A stretch of 64,000 bases of DNA, from positions 1 through 64,000 of the forward strand of contig NZ_LT965954.1 in the NCBI RefSeq assembly GCF_900240995.1, written 5' to 3'. Below the pieces are notes generated by a model, which was given only the letters and a program-made list of their open reading frames with translations, made no database searches and was not told the origin of the DNA. The position numbers and the translations under genes are program-made. Positions 26,097-32,724 of this stretch are shown here, one piece after another. Within the stretch, counting starts at the first letter, position 1; each line of letters starts with the position of its first letter. Source of the DNA: Bacillus sp. Marseille-P3661 (GTDB lineage Bacteria > Bacillota > Bacilli > Bacillales > Bacillaceae_J).

Positions 26097-26561
26097 AACT
26101 CAATCTCTCCCTTTAATTTGTATTATTATTCGCCAGGCGTTACCCGACGTTATTCCCTTACCTACTTAATGCGGAGCGTTGTCCGATTTTGGGGCGCTCA
26201 TAATGATATACCCCGATGAATTATGATTCGCGCACCCTCTATTACTAATTACGATTTTTTATTGCGAATTACACACCCGACAACACTAATTTCGAAATTT
26301 TAGGTACTTTCGCGCTCTATTAACTACATATAAAACGAAATTAATTTCGCGCATATAATCAGAAAATTTGTCCTATACTTCTATATACGAAATAACTTCG
26401 ATCGACTGTGCGTCTCTATTACTAAATGCGTAATTAACTTTCGTTTTGGGGCGTCTCTATTTTATGAATAGGCGAACAAGTATCGTTTTTGGTACATTGA
26501 TTAACTATTTCATAATAACTACCCAAAATTAACGACGTTATTGGTACATCGAAAATAAAAA
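26097..26561. other. Repeat-rich non-coding control zone
   Basis: No gene is seen. CTCTATTA-type blocks preceded by a GCG occur at 26237, 26315, 26414 and 26455 (the last as CTCTATTTT). A perfect palindrome CGAAATTAATTTCG lies at 26336-26349. TTGGTACAT occurs at 26489 and 26541 and resembles the TTGGTATGT of the iterons. The zone may hold promoters, a replication function or a small RNA. Confidence 0.45.
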
Positions 26562-26590
26562 CCTCCTACCGCTGCCTAAACGGTAAGAGG
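26562..26590 (-). terminator. Terminator of the unknown six-gene operon
   Basis: CCTCCTACCG (26562-26571) and CGGTAAGAGG (26581-26590) form a stem. On the minus strand it is followed by TTTTTATTTT. It lies 57 bp beyond the last gene of the 26647-28408 operon. Confidence 0.8.
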
Positions 26591-26646
26591 CGGTACCTTA
26601 TGTAATCGGCGTTACTGTTTGCCGCCAGTATTTACGCCGTCGAGTT

Positions 26647-26946
26647 TTACTTCAATCGCTTGTCCAAAACATACGCAAGTAGTTCCGTCTCTGTCATCGA
26701 TTTGTAGTTTTCGCGTATGTACTCGCACGCATCTTTGGATATTTGAAATTCCATATAGTCACTGCCAAAATTCTCCCAGCAGCCTTCGAATTTTTCTGAC
26801 GGGCGTATACGTTCTAATGTAGCGAAACGATCGTCAACAATCGTAATTGCTAAATCTTGAGAAATAATAAACGAATCAAATGCAAAGAAATATGGTTTTT
26901 GTGCAACTGTACAATAATCATAAATAGCAACTTGTACTTTTTTCAT
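26647..26946 (-). CDS. Unknown protein, last gene of the six-gene operon
   Basis: A 99-residue protein with a beta-rich first half (MKKVQVAIYDYCTVAQKPYF) and a helical end (DACEYIRENYKSMTETELLA). A GGAGG ribosome site is present. It has no membrane segment. The terminator at 26562 follows. It belongs to a run of six compact minus-strand genes behind the operator zone at 28431-28494. Function is not recognised. Confidence 0.55.
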   Translation of the reverse strand: MKKVQVAIYDYCTVAQKPYFFAFDSFIISQDLAITIVDDRFATLERIRPSEKFEGCWENFGSDYMEFQISKDACEYIRENYKSMTETELLAYVLDKRLK

Positions 26947-27016
26947 GTATAATAACCTCCGTCTATGTTTTTAGTAGTGGCGCGTAAGAGAATGGCGGTT
27001 CTCCTACGCGTCTTTC

Positions 27017-27337
27017 TTATTTAAAATCTAGCGTATCCTCTAACGTTATTAAGTAGTCGATAAATTCGTACATATCCATTTCTACTACTTTATTAAAATC
27101 AATAACATCTTCCGGTATCCGGATACGAGGTAAATTCATTTCAAATATGCAAGGCGTACCGTCTATGATTTCAAAACTACCTGGCTCTAGTTGCCATACG
27201 GATATTCCGTCGAAGTCAGCGACTAGAAAACGGTGATCGCCGTATAGTATGCCAGTACGCTTAATGCCAAATGGTTCACCCGTGTCCTCCCAGATTTGGT
27301 TGTTCATAACTTCGACTACACGCGGCTTATTAATCAT
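27017..27337 (-). CDS. Unknown protein of the six-gene operon
   Basis: About 106 residues, starting at MINKPRVVEVMNNQIWEDTG. This ATG was chosen because GGAGG lies 10 bases upstream; an earlier ATG is too close to the ribosome site. The middle is beta-rich (TGILYGDHRFLVADFDGISV) and the end acidic (EMDMYEFIDYLITLED). Its end resembles that of the next gene upstream (AVDFMKYLTTLY), so the two may be distant duplicates. Confidence 0.55.
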   Translation of the reverse strand: MINKPRVVEVMNNQIWEDTGEPFGIKRTGILYGDHRFLVADFDGISVWQLEPGSFEIIDGTPCIFEMNLPRIRIPEDVIDFNKVVEMDMYEFIDYLITLEDTLDFK

Positions 27338-27345
27338 TAAATCCA

Positions 27346-27663
27346 TTACCTCCAATATAATGTGGTTAAATATTTCATAAAATCGACTGCAGATAACTCA
27401 TTTACCATTTCAATCGATAAAGTTTCCTCAGGGTCGCCGATATTTTGAATATGGATACCTATACAAAATTTAGAATCAACGTCAATAATGATTTGATTAT
27501 CAATCTGATATGAAATCTGATATATTACATATCCTTCGCTATCGATGGTAATGACGTACTTATCGCTAATTTTTAAACCTTGAAGATTAACCGATGATAT
27601 CGAGCCGTCAGTTTCTTCGTATCTATATAAGCAATCCACTATCTCCTTTTTTGTCGATAACAT
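27346..27663 (-). CDS. Unknown protein of the six-gene operon
   Basis: A 105-residue protein beginning MLSTKKEIVDCLYRYEETDG. This start has GGAGGAAATATT before it, while the longer frame overlaps the previous gene. It is beta-rich (KYVITIDSEGYVIYQISYQI) and ends in a short helix (ELSAVDFMKYLTTLYWR) similar to the end of the 27017-27337 product. The pattern suggests small paralogous beta-sandwich-like proteins. Function is unknown. Confidence 0.55.
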   Translation of the reverse strand: MLSTKKEIVDCLYRYEETDGSISSVNLQGLKISDKYVITIDSEGYVIYQISYQIDNQIIIDVDSKFCIGIHIQNIGDPEETLSIEMVNELSAVDFMKYLTTLYWR

Positions 27664-27919
27664 AATATTTCCTCCATTCTTCTTGAGGTAAGCCAAAGAT
27701 GTTAATTCCTAATTCTTGTAACGTGATTGGGTCGATTCTACATTGCGTTATAACAATGTCTTTCATTTCGAAAAATAAAGAGAAAGTTATTTCATCGATT
27801 TCTACCGATTGAAATGGGTAATTTTCGTCGATAACAGCTACCTGATATTTACCTCGATTTAATTTACCGATCTCCACTAATACGTAAGCATCCTCATAAT
27901 TTAACAGTGTAAATTTCAT
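27623..27919 (-). CDS. Unknown protein of the six-gene operon
   Basis: A 98-residue protein starting MKFTLLNYEDAYVLVEIGKL. The start at 27919 follows AAGGAGCG; a longer frame has no ribosome site. Its 3' end overlaps the next gene by 41 bp. It is beta-rich, with an aromatic segment (EEWRKYYVIDKKGD) at the end. It is not recognised. Confidence 0.5.
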   Translation of the reverse strand: MKFTLLNYEDAYVLVEIGKLNRGKYQVAVIDENYPFQSVEIDEITFSLFFEMKDIVITQCRIDPITLQELGINIFGLPQEEWRKYYVIDKKGDSGLLI

Positions 27920-27920
27920 A

Positions 27921-28220
27921 CTATCGCTCCTTAACAAGTTGGTAACCTGCAAATTCCGCAAATGCTTTTACTTCAAAAACGCTTATTTTTAATAAACTGA
28001 AATCACCGCTTGAATATCGAAACATTAAACCGTCAGAGATAATGTAAACCAGTATGTTTTGCGGAGTCCCTGTTAACATCATTCGGAAATCATCAGTCTT
28101 AAATCCTGTTTCATACTCCCTTCTTAACGTAATAAAAGAAGTCTGATCGGTTAACCAACGGGAAAATTTTCGATCATGTTCTTCGATGTTATCGAGTAAC
28201 TTATCAAAAATCGTTTTCAC
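27921..28220 (-). CDS. Unknown protein of the six-gene operon
   Basis: A 99-residue protein with a helical start (MKTIFDKLLDNIEEHDRKFS) and a beta-rich body (NILVYIISDGLMFRYSSGDF). It starts at GTG (28220) overlapping the upstream TGA, so it is translationally coupled. It is not recognised. Confidence 0.55.
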   Translation of the reverse strand: MKTIFDKLLDNIEEHDRKFSRWLTDQTSFITLRREYETGFKTDDFRMMLTGTPQNILVYIISDGLMFRYSSGDFSLLKISVFEVKAFAEFAGYQLVKER

Positions 28221-28408
28221 TCTACATCACCTCTCAAACGTTGAGTTGTGCGCTGATTATACGCCTTAATAATTGCGTTGATTAAATACTCTTTGCTGAA
28301 ATCGTCTTTCGCTGAGTTTAGATAAATTTCGATTTGTAATTTCACGTCCATACCTAACAAGAATTTTCTAAAATCATCGTTGTTAAGGTGCCAGTTAATT
28401 TCATTCAT
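28217..28408 (-). CDS. First gene of the six-gene operon, small helical protein
   Basis: A 63-residue helical protein (MNEINWHLNNDDFRKFLLGM at its start) with a GGGGGGA ribosome site. It is the promoter-proximal gene facing the divergent regulator at 28548, with the palindromic operator zone in between. Function is unknown. Confidence 0.55.
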   Translation of the reverse strand: MNEINWHLNNDDFRKFLLGMDVKLQIEIYLNSAKDDFSKEYLINAIIKAYNQRTTQRLRGDVE

Positions 28409-28430
28409 TATTAATCCCCCCTTCCAAATA

Positions 28431-28494
28431 ACGCTTATACGATATCTCGTTTCTTATAATAACGCATAAGCGATAATATCGTCAAGACGATATT
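28431..28494. promoter_or_regulatory. Operator zone between divergent regulator and operon
   Basis: A perfect inverted repeat AATATCGTC-AA-GACGATATT lies at 28475-28494. Related blocks CGCTTATACGATATC (28434-28446) and CGCATAAGCGATAATATCG (28464-28482) overlap and flank it. The zone sits between the minus-strand operon start (28408) and the plus-strand Xre gene (28548). It probably binds the Xre protein, as in temperate-phage and satellite switches. Confidence 0.65.
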
Positions 28495-28547
28495 GCGATA
28501 TTTTTCCAAAAATTTTATAATGGACAATGAGAGGAGGTTGATTATAT

Positions 28548-28919
28548 TTGAAAAAATTACCAAAAGAAGAAATAAATCAAATACTTATTGAATCTAACGA
28601 AGGTGATACCGACCGTTTAGTTTTAGTCATACGGTTAGGAGATTTATTAAAAGAAAAAGGAATTACTCAAAAGGAACTGGCTGAAATGACTGGAATGAGA
28701 CCTAATGCAGTCTCAAATCTAGCACGGGGAGTAGTTGAGCGAATTACAATCGATCATATAGAAAGGATTGCGAACGCTTTAAAGGTAGAAGATATAAACG
28801 AATTAGTAACACTTGAATTAGAAAGCGAAGTATGGAATATGTCTACAATAAATAAACAGAAAGAATTTTTAGAACATAAAGCTGAATACGAAAGAAACAA
28901 AAATAGCGACGATGATTAA
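28548..28919 (+). CDS. Xre-family repressor divergent from the six-gene operon
   Basis: A 123-residue protein starting at TTG (28548) after GAGGAGG. A Cro/CI-type helix-turn-helix is at about 40-60 (GITQKELAEMTGMRPNAVSN), followed by an acidic C-terminal region (LESEVWNMSTINKQKEFLEH). It is one of only two plus-strand genes in the element. The palindromes at 28434-28494 lie directly upstream, so it is probably an autoregulated repressor of the 28408-26647 operon. Confidence 0.8.
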   Translation: MKKLPKEEINQILIESNEGDTDRLVLVIRLGDLLKEKGITQKELAEMTGMRPNAVSNLARGVVERITIDHIERIANALKVEDINELVTLELESEVWNMSTINKQKEFLEHKAEYERNKNSDDD

Positions 28920-28951
28920 ACCATCTCGCTTTTTTGTTGCAAAAAAAATAA

Positions 28952-28970
28952 GCCGTCAAAATAGAACGGC
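28952..28970 (-). terminator. Terminator at the end of the 28956-29261 gene
   Basis: GCCGT (28952-28956) and ACGGC (28966-28970) form a short stem with a long T-run on the minus strand. It overlaps the stop codon and also separates the convergent Xre gene. Confidence 0.55.
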
Positions 28971-29261
28971 CATGATCGCTAGAAATCCAATTACTATTAA
29001 ACTATCCTTTTCGCCAGGCGTTAACACGCGTCGCCTTTCATACGTAGTACTATCTCCTCTAACCGGCAGCCAATCGATTCTACTGTAATCATAAGCTGAA
29101 TCGGATTCCTCCGGTACACTTAATGGGTTCGTTGTTGAAAACCGTCCCTTCTCGTCTCGGCTGCGGTTGGATACGTCGATCGACTTGATTTCCTTCTCTT
29201 TCAATACCGATAGAATCTCGTCTAGTTTCTGCCGCTCCTGATACGTTAACATTGACGTCAT
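28956..29261 (-). CDS. Small tail-anchored membrane protein
   Basis: A 101-residue protein. Residues 1-75 are charged (MTSMLTYQERQKLDEILSVL at the start), and the last 16 form a membrane segment (DSLIVIGFLAIMAVLF). The ATG is embedded in TGACGTCA and follows GGGGGAGA. It overlaps the end of the upstream gene by 173 bp in another frame. A tail-anchored membrane protein could be a holin-like, exclusion or toxin component; nothing in the sequence decides this. Confidence 0.55.
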   Translation of the reverse strand: MTSMLTYQERQKLDEILSVLKEKEIKSIDVSNRSRDEKGRFSTTNPLSVPEESDSAYDYSRIDWLPVRGDSTTYERRRVLTPGEKDSLIVIGFLAIMAVLF

Positions 29262-29508
29262 TCTCCCCCTCTAACGATTTATACGTCTGTTCCAACCAAT
29301 ATCCATGATCGAATACCTCCCATTTAGCGGAAGGAAGGGAGGAGTTATCTTTCAAATGAGTCTCGACTTGTGCGATAAATAATCGATTAAATGGAGCAGA
29401 GAATAATGCTAGTCGGATTAGTTGATTACGATCTAACGTCGTGACTTCTGTTAATTCTTCGAGATAATCTTTATAGACGTCATCCATTCTAACGGTTGGC
29501 CGGTACAT
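29089..29508 (-). CDS. RHH-like small protein with an overlapping 3' end
   Basis: A 139-residue frame. The first 80 residues are protein-like (MYRPTVRMDDVYKDYLEELT, then LDRNQLIRLALFSAPF), resembling a small ribbon-helix-helix-type DNA binder. The rest overlaps the 28956-29261 gene, is low-complexity and may be an unused extension. Either the stop is real and the genes overlap, or a frameshift occurred. TGACGTCA lies 2 bp upstream of the ATG. Confidence 0.5.
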   Translation of the reverse strand: MYRPTVRMDDVYKDYLEELTEVTTLDRNQLIRLALFSAPFNRLFIAQVETHLKDNSSLPSAKWEVFDHGYWLEQTYKSLEGENDVNVNVSGAAETRRDSIGIEREGNQVDRRIQPQPRREGTVFNNEPIKCTGGIRFSL

Positions 29509-29754
29509 TTGACGTCACTTCCTTTATAATTTCCTCTAGTAACTTACGTCCTTCCTCTGTTAAGTAAATACGTTCTGACGTCATTAATTGAATCGCTAAT
29601 TCTTTCGTCATTTAACTTCACTCCTTTTCGTTGAATAGTAGAGTATATGACGTCCGTTATAAAACTTGCCTGTCCATCGTGTAAAAAATTAATTAAAGGA
29701 TTACTGACGTCATTCATAGAATATAAAAACAACGAAAATAAGGCGGTGACGTCA
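29253..29754. repeat. Cluster of TGACGTCA palindromes, candidate operators
   Basis: Perfect TGACGTCA occurs at 29253, 29510, 29576, 29705 and 29747. One-base variants occur at 29475 (AGACGTCA) and 29648 (TGACGTCC). Five exact copies of an 8-bp palindrome in 500 bp is far above chance. Copies coincide with or directly precede four gene starts on both strands, suggesting binding sites of a regulator, perhaps the Cro-like protein at 29754. Confidence 0.7.
29489..29611 (-). CDS. 40-residue protein in the TGACGTCA zone
   Basis: A short gene with an AAGGAG ribosome site 9 bases before ATG 29611. It reads MTKELAIQLMTSERIYLTEE and continues to NVPANR. Two TGACGTCA palindromes lie inside it, encoding M-T-S and V-T-S. 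The end overlaps the next gene start by 20 bp. Function is unknown; the size and place suggest a small regulator or modulator. Confidence 0.55.
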   Translation of the reverse strand: MTKELAIQLMTSERIYLTEEGRKLLEEIIKEVTSNVPANR

Positions 29755-29951
29755 TGCTAGAAATGGAATGTCGATTGAAAGATATATTGAAAGACCGTGG
29801 AATAAAACAAACGTGGTTAGCTGAACGTATTGGAGTACGCCAGGGAACGATAAACGAGATTGTAAACGGTAAGAGATTACCGACGCTGCCAGTTGCTTAT
29901 CGAATAGCAAAGGAACTTGGAGCACATATCGAGGATATATGGAGAATATAA
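29754..29951 (+). CDS. Cro-like Xre regulator
   Basis: A 65-residue protein that is little more than a helix-turn-helix (DRGIKQTWLAERIGVRQGTI, followed by NEIVNGKRLPTL). The ATG lies at the end of a TGACGTCA palindrome (29747-29754), so the gene may repress itself. A divergent promoter (TTTACA-N18-TATAAC on the minus strand, about 29660-29690) drives the genes to its left. It resembles the Cro/excisionase switch of temperate elements. Confidence 0.75.
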   Translation: MLEMECRLKDILKDRGIKQTWLAERIGVRQGTINEIVNGKRLPTLPVAYRIAKELGAHIEDIWRI

Positions 29952-29963
29952 GAAAAACAAAAA

Positions 29964-29987
29964 GGCTCCTTCTTATTTAAAGGAGCC
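29964..29987. terminator. Bidirectional terminator between convergent genes
   Basis: GGCTCCT (29964-29970) and AGGAGCC (29981-29987) form a stem flanked by A-run and T-rich sequence, between the stops of the Cro-like gene (29951) and the DUF4359-like gene (29973). Confidence 0.6.
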
Positions 29988-30263
29988 GCTTTGACCTAGC
30001 CATATAAAATTTCCAAATAAACCTACTGCGGTTATATCTTCGTTCTCTCCCATAGCCGTTTTATAAACGCTAAATACTCCGTAATTATTTTGAGTAGTAT
30101 AGTTATCAAATATTGCTCCACCGATAAAACCGACAATAATTCCACTTTCCTGATTAACTTGGGTTTTTGCCCAGTCTACATAATCAGCTTTAGACGGGTT
30201 AGTTATAGCGCCGAATAATGCCACAAACACTAATACCGCTATTAAAATATAGCCTTTCTTCAT
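29973..30263 (-). CDS. DUF4359-like small exported or membrane protein
   Basis: A 96-residue protein with an N-terminal hydrophobic segment (KGYILIAVLVFVALFGAI) followed by TNPSKADYVDWAKTQVNQES, the typical opening of DUF4359 proteins, then a compact beta-rich domain (YGVFSVYKTAMGENEDITAV). The ATG at 30263 has AAAGGAGGTG before it; a GTG 9 bp earlier is less likely. Function of the family is unknown; it is often carried on mobile elements. Confidence 0.65.
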   Translation of the reverse strand: MKKGYILIAVLVFVALFGAITNPSKADYVDWAKTQVNQESGIIVGFIGGAIFDNYTTQNNYGVFSVYKTAMGENEDITAVGLFGNFIWLGQSGSFK

Positions 30264-30321
30264 ATATGACACCTCCTTTAATTTTCATTATTTACAGATA
30301 ATTGCACGATATACATAAAAA

Positions 30322-30353
30322 ACGCCTGATACCGAATAAACGGTAACAGACGT
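30322..30353 (-). terminator. Terminator downstream of the RHH gene
   Basis: ACGCCTGATACCG (30322-30334) pairs with CGGTAACAGACGT (30341-30353) with one mismatch, followed on the minus strand by six T. It ends the 30477-30749 transcript. Confidence 0.7.
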
Positions 30354-30476
30354 CTTGTTTTATTAACGTTAAATTTTAAGCACATAACTCGCCTAAGTAA
30401 TTGGCGCTCTCTTACGCCAATTTATGCGGGAAGTCTCGGAAATATGCGTGTCTATTCAGAAAATTTCATTAAAAAA

Positions 30477-30749
30477 TTACATATTATTTAACGATTGAAC
30501 TATTTTTAACGCCTTTTGTACCTTTTGTGGCGTCCATCCTTCCGTCTGTAAATCGGTTATTAATTGCTCCCAGTCGTTAATAGTTTGATTCTGCGGTACT
30601 ACACCGCCTTCTAAATCCCGTTGGATTAATCGTTTAATATACGACGAGAAGTTCGCCCGTTTACTAGCGTGTTCTAATAACGCCATCTGATCGGGGTCGT
30701 CGATATTAAATGCGACTGACTTCCTGGTAATTTGTATTTTATCCGCCAT
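30477..30749 (-). CDS. Ribbon-helix-helix (CopG-like) DNA-binding protein
   Basis: A 90-residue protein. Residues 1-50 form a ribbon-helix-helix (SVAFNIDDPDQMALLEHASK, followed by FSSYIKRLIQRDLEGG), as in plasmid copy-control and partition proteins. The ATG at 30749 follows AAGGAG at 7 bases; the longer upstream frame has no ribosome site. It may regulate integration or replication of the element. It stands just left of the repeat zone beside the integrase. Confidence 0.7.
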   Translation of the reverse strand: MADKIQITRKSVAFNIDDPDQMALLEHASKRANFSSYIKRLIQRDLEGGVVPQNQTINDWEQLITDLQTEGWTPQKVQKALKIVQSLNNM

Positions 30750-31550
30750 TACATAACTCCTTAATAATCGTTTATTAAAGTAATATGACGGTAACAACTA
30801 ATTAATAACTGCTTGTACGAAAAAAGTGACGCCATCTTAGTAAGAGGATAAACGTTATAAACTCCATTAATCAAAAATCGAAAGTTATTTTTATTTTGCG
30901 CATTTTAAGAGAGTAAGATGTAGAAATAAAATGGGGTCGCCCCCCCTGTGGCGGGCCTAAGTATTCGAAGGTTACATTATTACACATAACAATTATTTTA
31001 CGTAATAATCTAAAGTTAAGAATGGCGTTTCTATGCGGTTTCACGCTAGCGATCGTAATTATCTTCGTATTTTTACAGTAGTATCTTGACTTCTACGAAA
31101 TAAAATAGTGCTTAATTTATACCTCTCGAAAGTTTTGAGAGACGCGTCCATCAGGACGTTGCAGCCGATGTAATTACGTATATTCGGGAAAAGTTACGTA
31201 TTTGTAAAGTAATGTAAACGCTAATTCATCGAAAAATAGTCGGATTGAATCGTGTAAAACGTCCAATAGAATCCAACGATTTCGCACGTTAATACACCGT
31301 AAACACTCAGTAAAACTCTAGTAAACTAAAACGGGAAATAATTAATATTTCCGAGTTTTATCTTATATGTATATACTGGTAATTAACTCGGTTTAGTCGG
31401 ACTGTGAATCATTCATTATTCGAATGTGTAATCGATTGGAACGGCTGTTATTTGTAATCCGACTCCCTATCGTTTTTACACGTTGGATTATCATTTTACA
31501 TCGTCTGCCCATATAACTAATAAACGCCACCGATTAGGTGACGTTAGTTA
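30750..31550. other. 800-bp non-coding zone beside the integrase
   Basis: No gene is seen. At 30933-30957 lies an isolated GC-rich patch (GGGGTCGCCCCCCCTGTGGC) that folds as CGCC/GGCG. At about 31124-31160 two hairpins follow each other (CTCTCGAAAGTTTTGAGAG and GCGTCCATCAGGACG). At 31239-31489 permuted inverted repeats occur. The zone may hold integrase arm sites, a transfer or replication site, or an RNA. Confidence 0.5.
31239..31489. repeat. Permuted inverted repeats next to the integrase
   Basis: AGTCGGATT (31239), CGTGTAAAACG (31251) and AATCCAACG (31270) recur inverted as AATCCGACT (31456), CGTTTTTACACG (31471) and CGTTGGATT (31481), but in a different order and spacing. Such block repeats near an integrase are typical of arm-type binding sites for integrase and excision factor. 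Confidence 0.55.
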
Positions 31551-32516
31551 CTATTTAAATACGCTATTAAGCGGACTAAATGTATTATGTTGGTACTTAA
31601 TATCCGCGTTAGACATCTGTATATATCGACGTACCATATTCATATGAGAATGGCCCAATATTTTCTGTAGCGAGAAAGGATCTCCGCCGTTCATAATATA
31701 AAATAAAGCGCCTGTATGTCGAAACGTGTGCGGTGATACACGTTTATTAGTAATGCCCGCTAGTTTACCGCAATCAGCAATATCACTTCTAACAGTAGAC
31801 GTCGTTAACTTCTCCCCTTCGTATGAAACGAAGAGATACTCGCTACCAAATTCCATTGTTTCGTCTATATATTCTTTTAGTAATTTAATTGTTTTCGCTG
31901 AGATAGGTACGTATCTCGATACTTTCGTTTTAGTGCCATCACCTTCTAATAAAATACTACCGTTTTTTAAATCGATATTCTTTCGCTTAATATTAATTAA
32001 TTCCGTACACCTAACGAGTGTATCTAGTAAAACAAATTGGATAACTTTTGTTCTGAAACCGGTGTAACTTGTCTCGTCGATTACCCCTATTAATCGCCGC
32101 ACTTCCTCCGGAGTAAAGGACTCTACGTTATCAATCGGAGCCTTAACCGGCTTAAATCGTTTATGAATCGGTTCTGATATCCACGCCTTTTCCTCGTAAC
32201 AATAACGGACGAACGCTCTCATCGTTCTAACACGAATATTAATAGTAGCTGGCGCTAAGTCTTGTTCTTCTCTCATATGCGTTATCCATCTTACAAAACG
32301 TTCAGTCGTCATTTGTTCGCCTGTTAAATCATCGCCAGTATAACGTAGGAAATAATCGAAGTTAATATAATATTCGTCGATCGTGCGTTTAGATAACCCT
32401 TCCGACTTTTTAATTATCATAAAATTTTCGAACATCTCCCGCATAGTTAACCCTTCCACCTTAGAAGAATCGACGAAAGTATTCCGTTTAAATTTACGTA
32501 ATGGTTTTCTTTGCAT
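31551..32516 (-). CDS. int: Tyrosine recombinase (element integrase)
   Basis: A 321-residue phage-type integrase. The N-terminal SAM-like DNA-binding domain (MREMFENFMIIKKSEGLSKR) is followed by the catalytic domain with Arg in LDTLVRCTELINIKRK, HTFRHTGALF (His-x-x-Arg), LGHSHMNMVRRYIQ with the second His and the nucleophilic Tyr. The ATG at 32516 follows TAGGAGG; the longer frame adds 27 unlikely residues. It lies 200 bp from the intact tRNA-Sec and surely drives integration there. An excision factor was not identified. Confidence 0.92.
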   Translation of the reverse strand: MQRKPLRKFKRNTFVDSSKVEGLTMREMFENFMIIKKSEGLSKRTIDEYYINFDYFLRYTGDDLTGEQMTTERFVRWITHMREEQDLAPATINIRVRTMRAFVRYCYEEKAWISEPIHKRFKPVKAPIDNVESFTPEEVRRLIGVIDETSYTGFRTKVIQFVLLDTLVRCTELINIKRKNIDLKNGSILLEGDGTKTKVSRYVPISAKTIKLLKEYIDETMEFGSEYLFVSYEGEKLTTSTVRSDIADCGKLAGITNKRVSPHTFRHTGALFYIMNGGDPFSLQKILGHSHMNMVRRYIQMSNADIKYQHNTFSPLNSVFK

Positions 32517-32724
32517 AAAAAAAATTCCTCCTACAATAAAGTATCGTAGCAGGAACGAGTTATGTATATAACACGGATTTCGACTTAATACTAACACGGT
32601 TTAATCTTACGGTTTAATACGGTCTTATCAAAAATACCTAAAAATCCGATATAGAAAACCGTTTTATACACCGTTTTTAATCACCGGTTAAATCATCGAT
32701 AAATGCCGTCATAGAGCGGTTTTT

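Noticed and set aside
29544-29732. 62-codon minus-strand frame in the divergent promoter zone
   Set aside because: It overlaps the better-supported 29489-29611 gene in another frame, has no ribosome site and contains the promoter elements; treated as a shadow.
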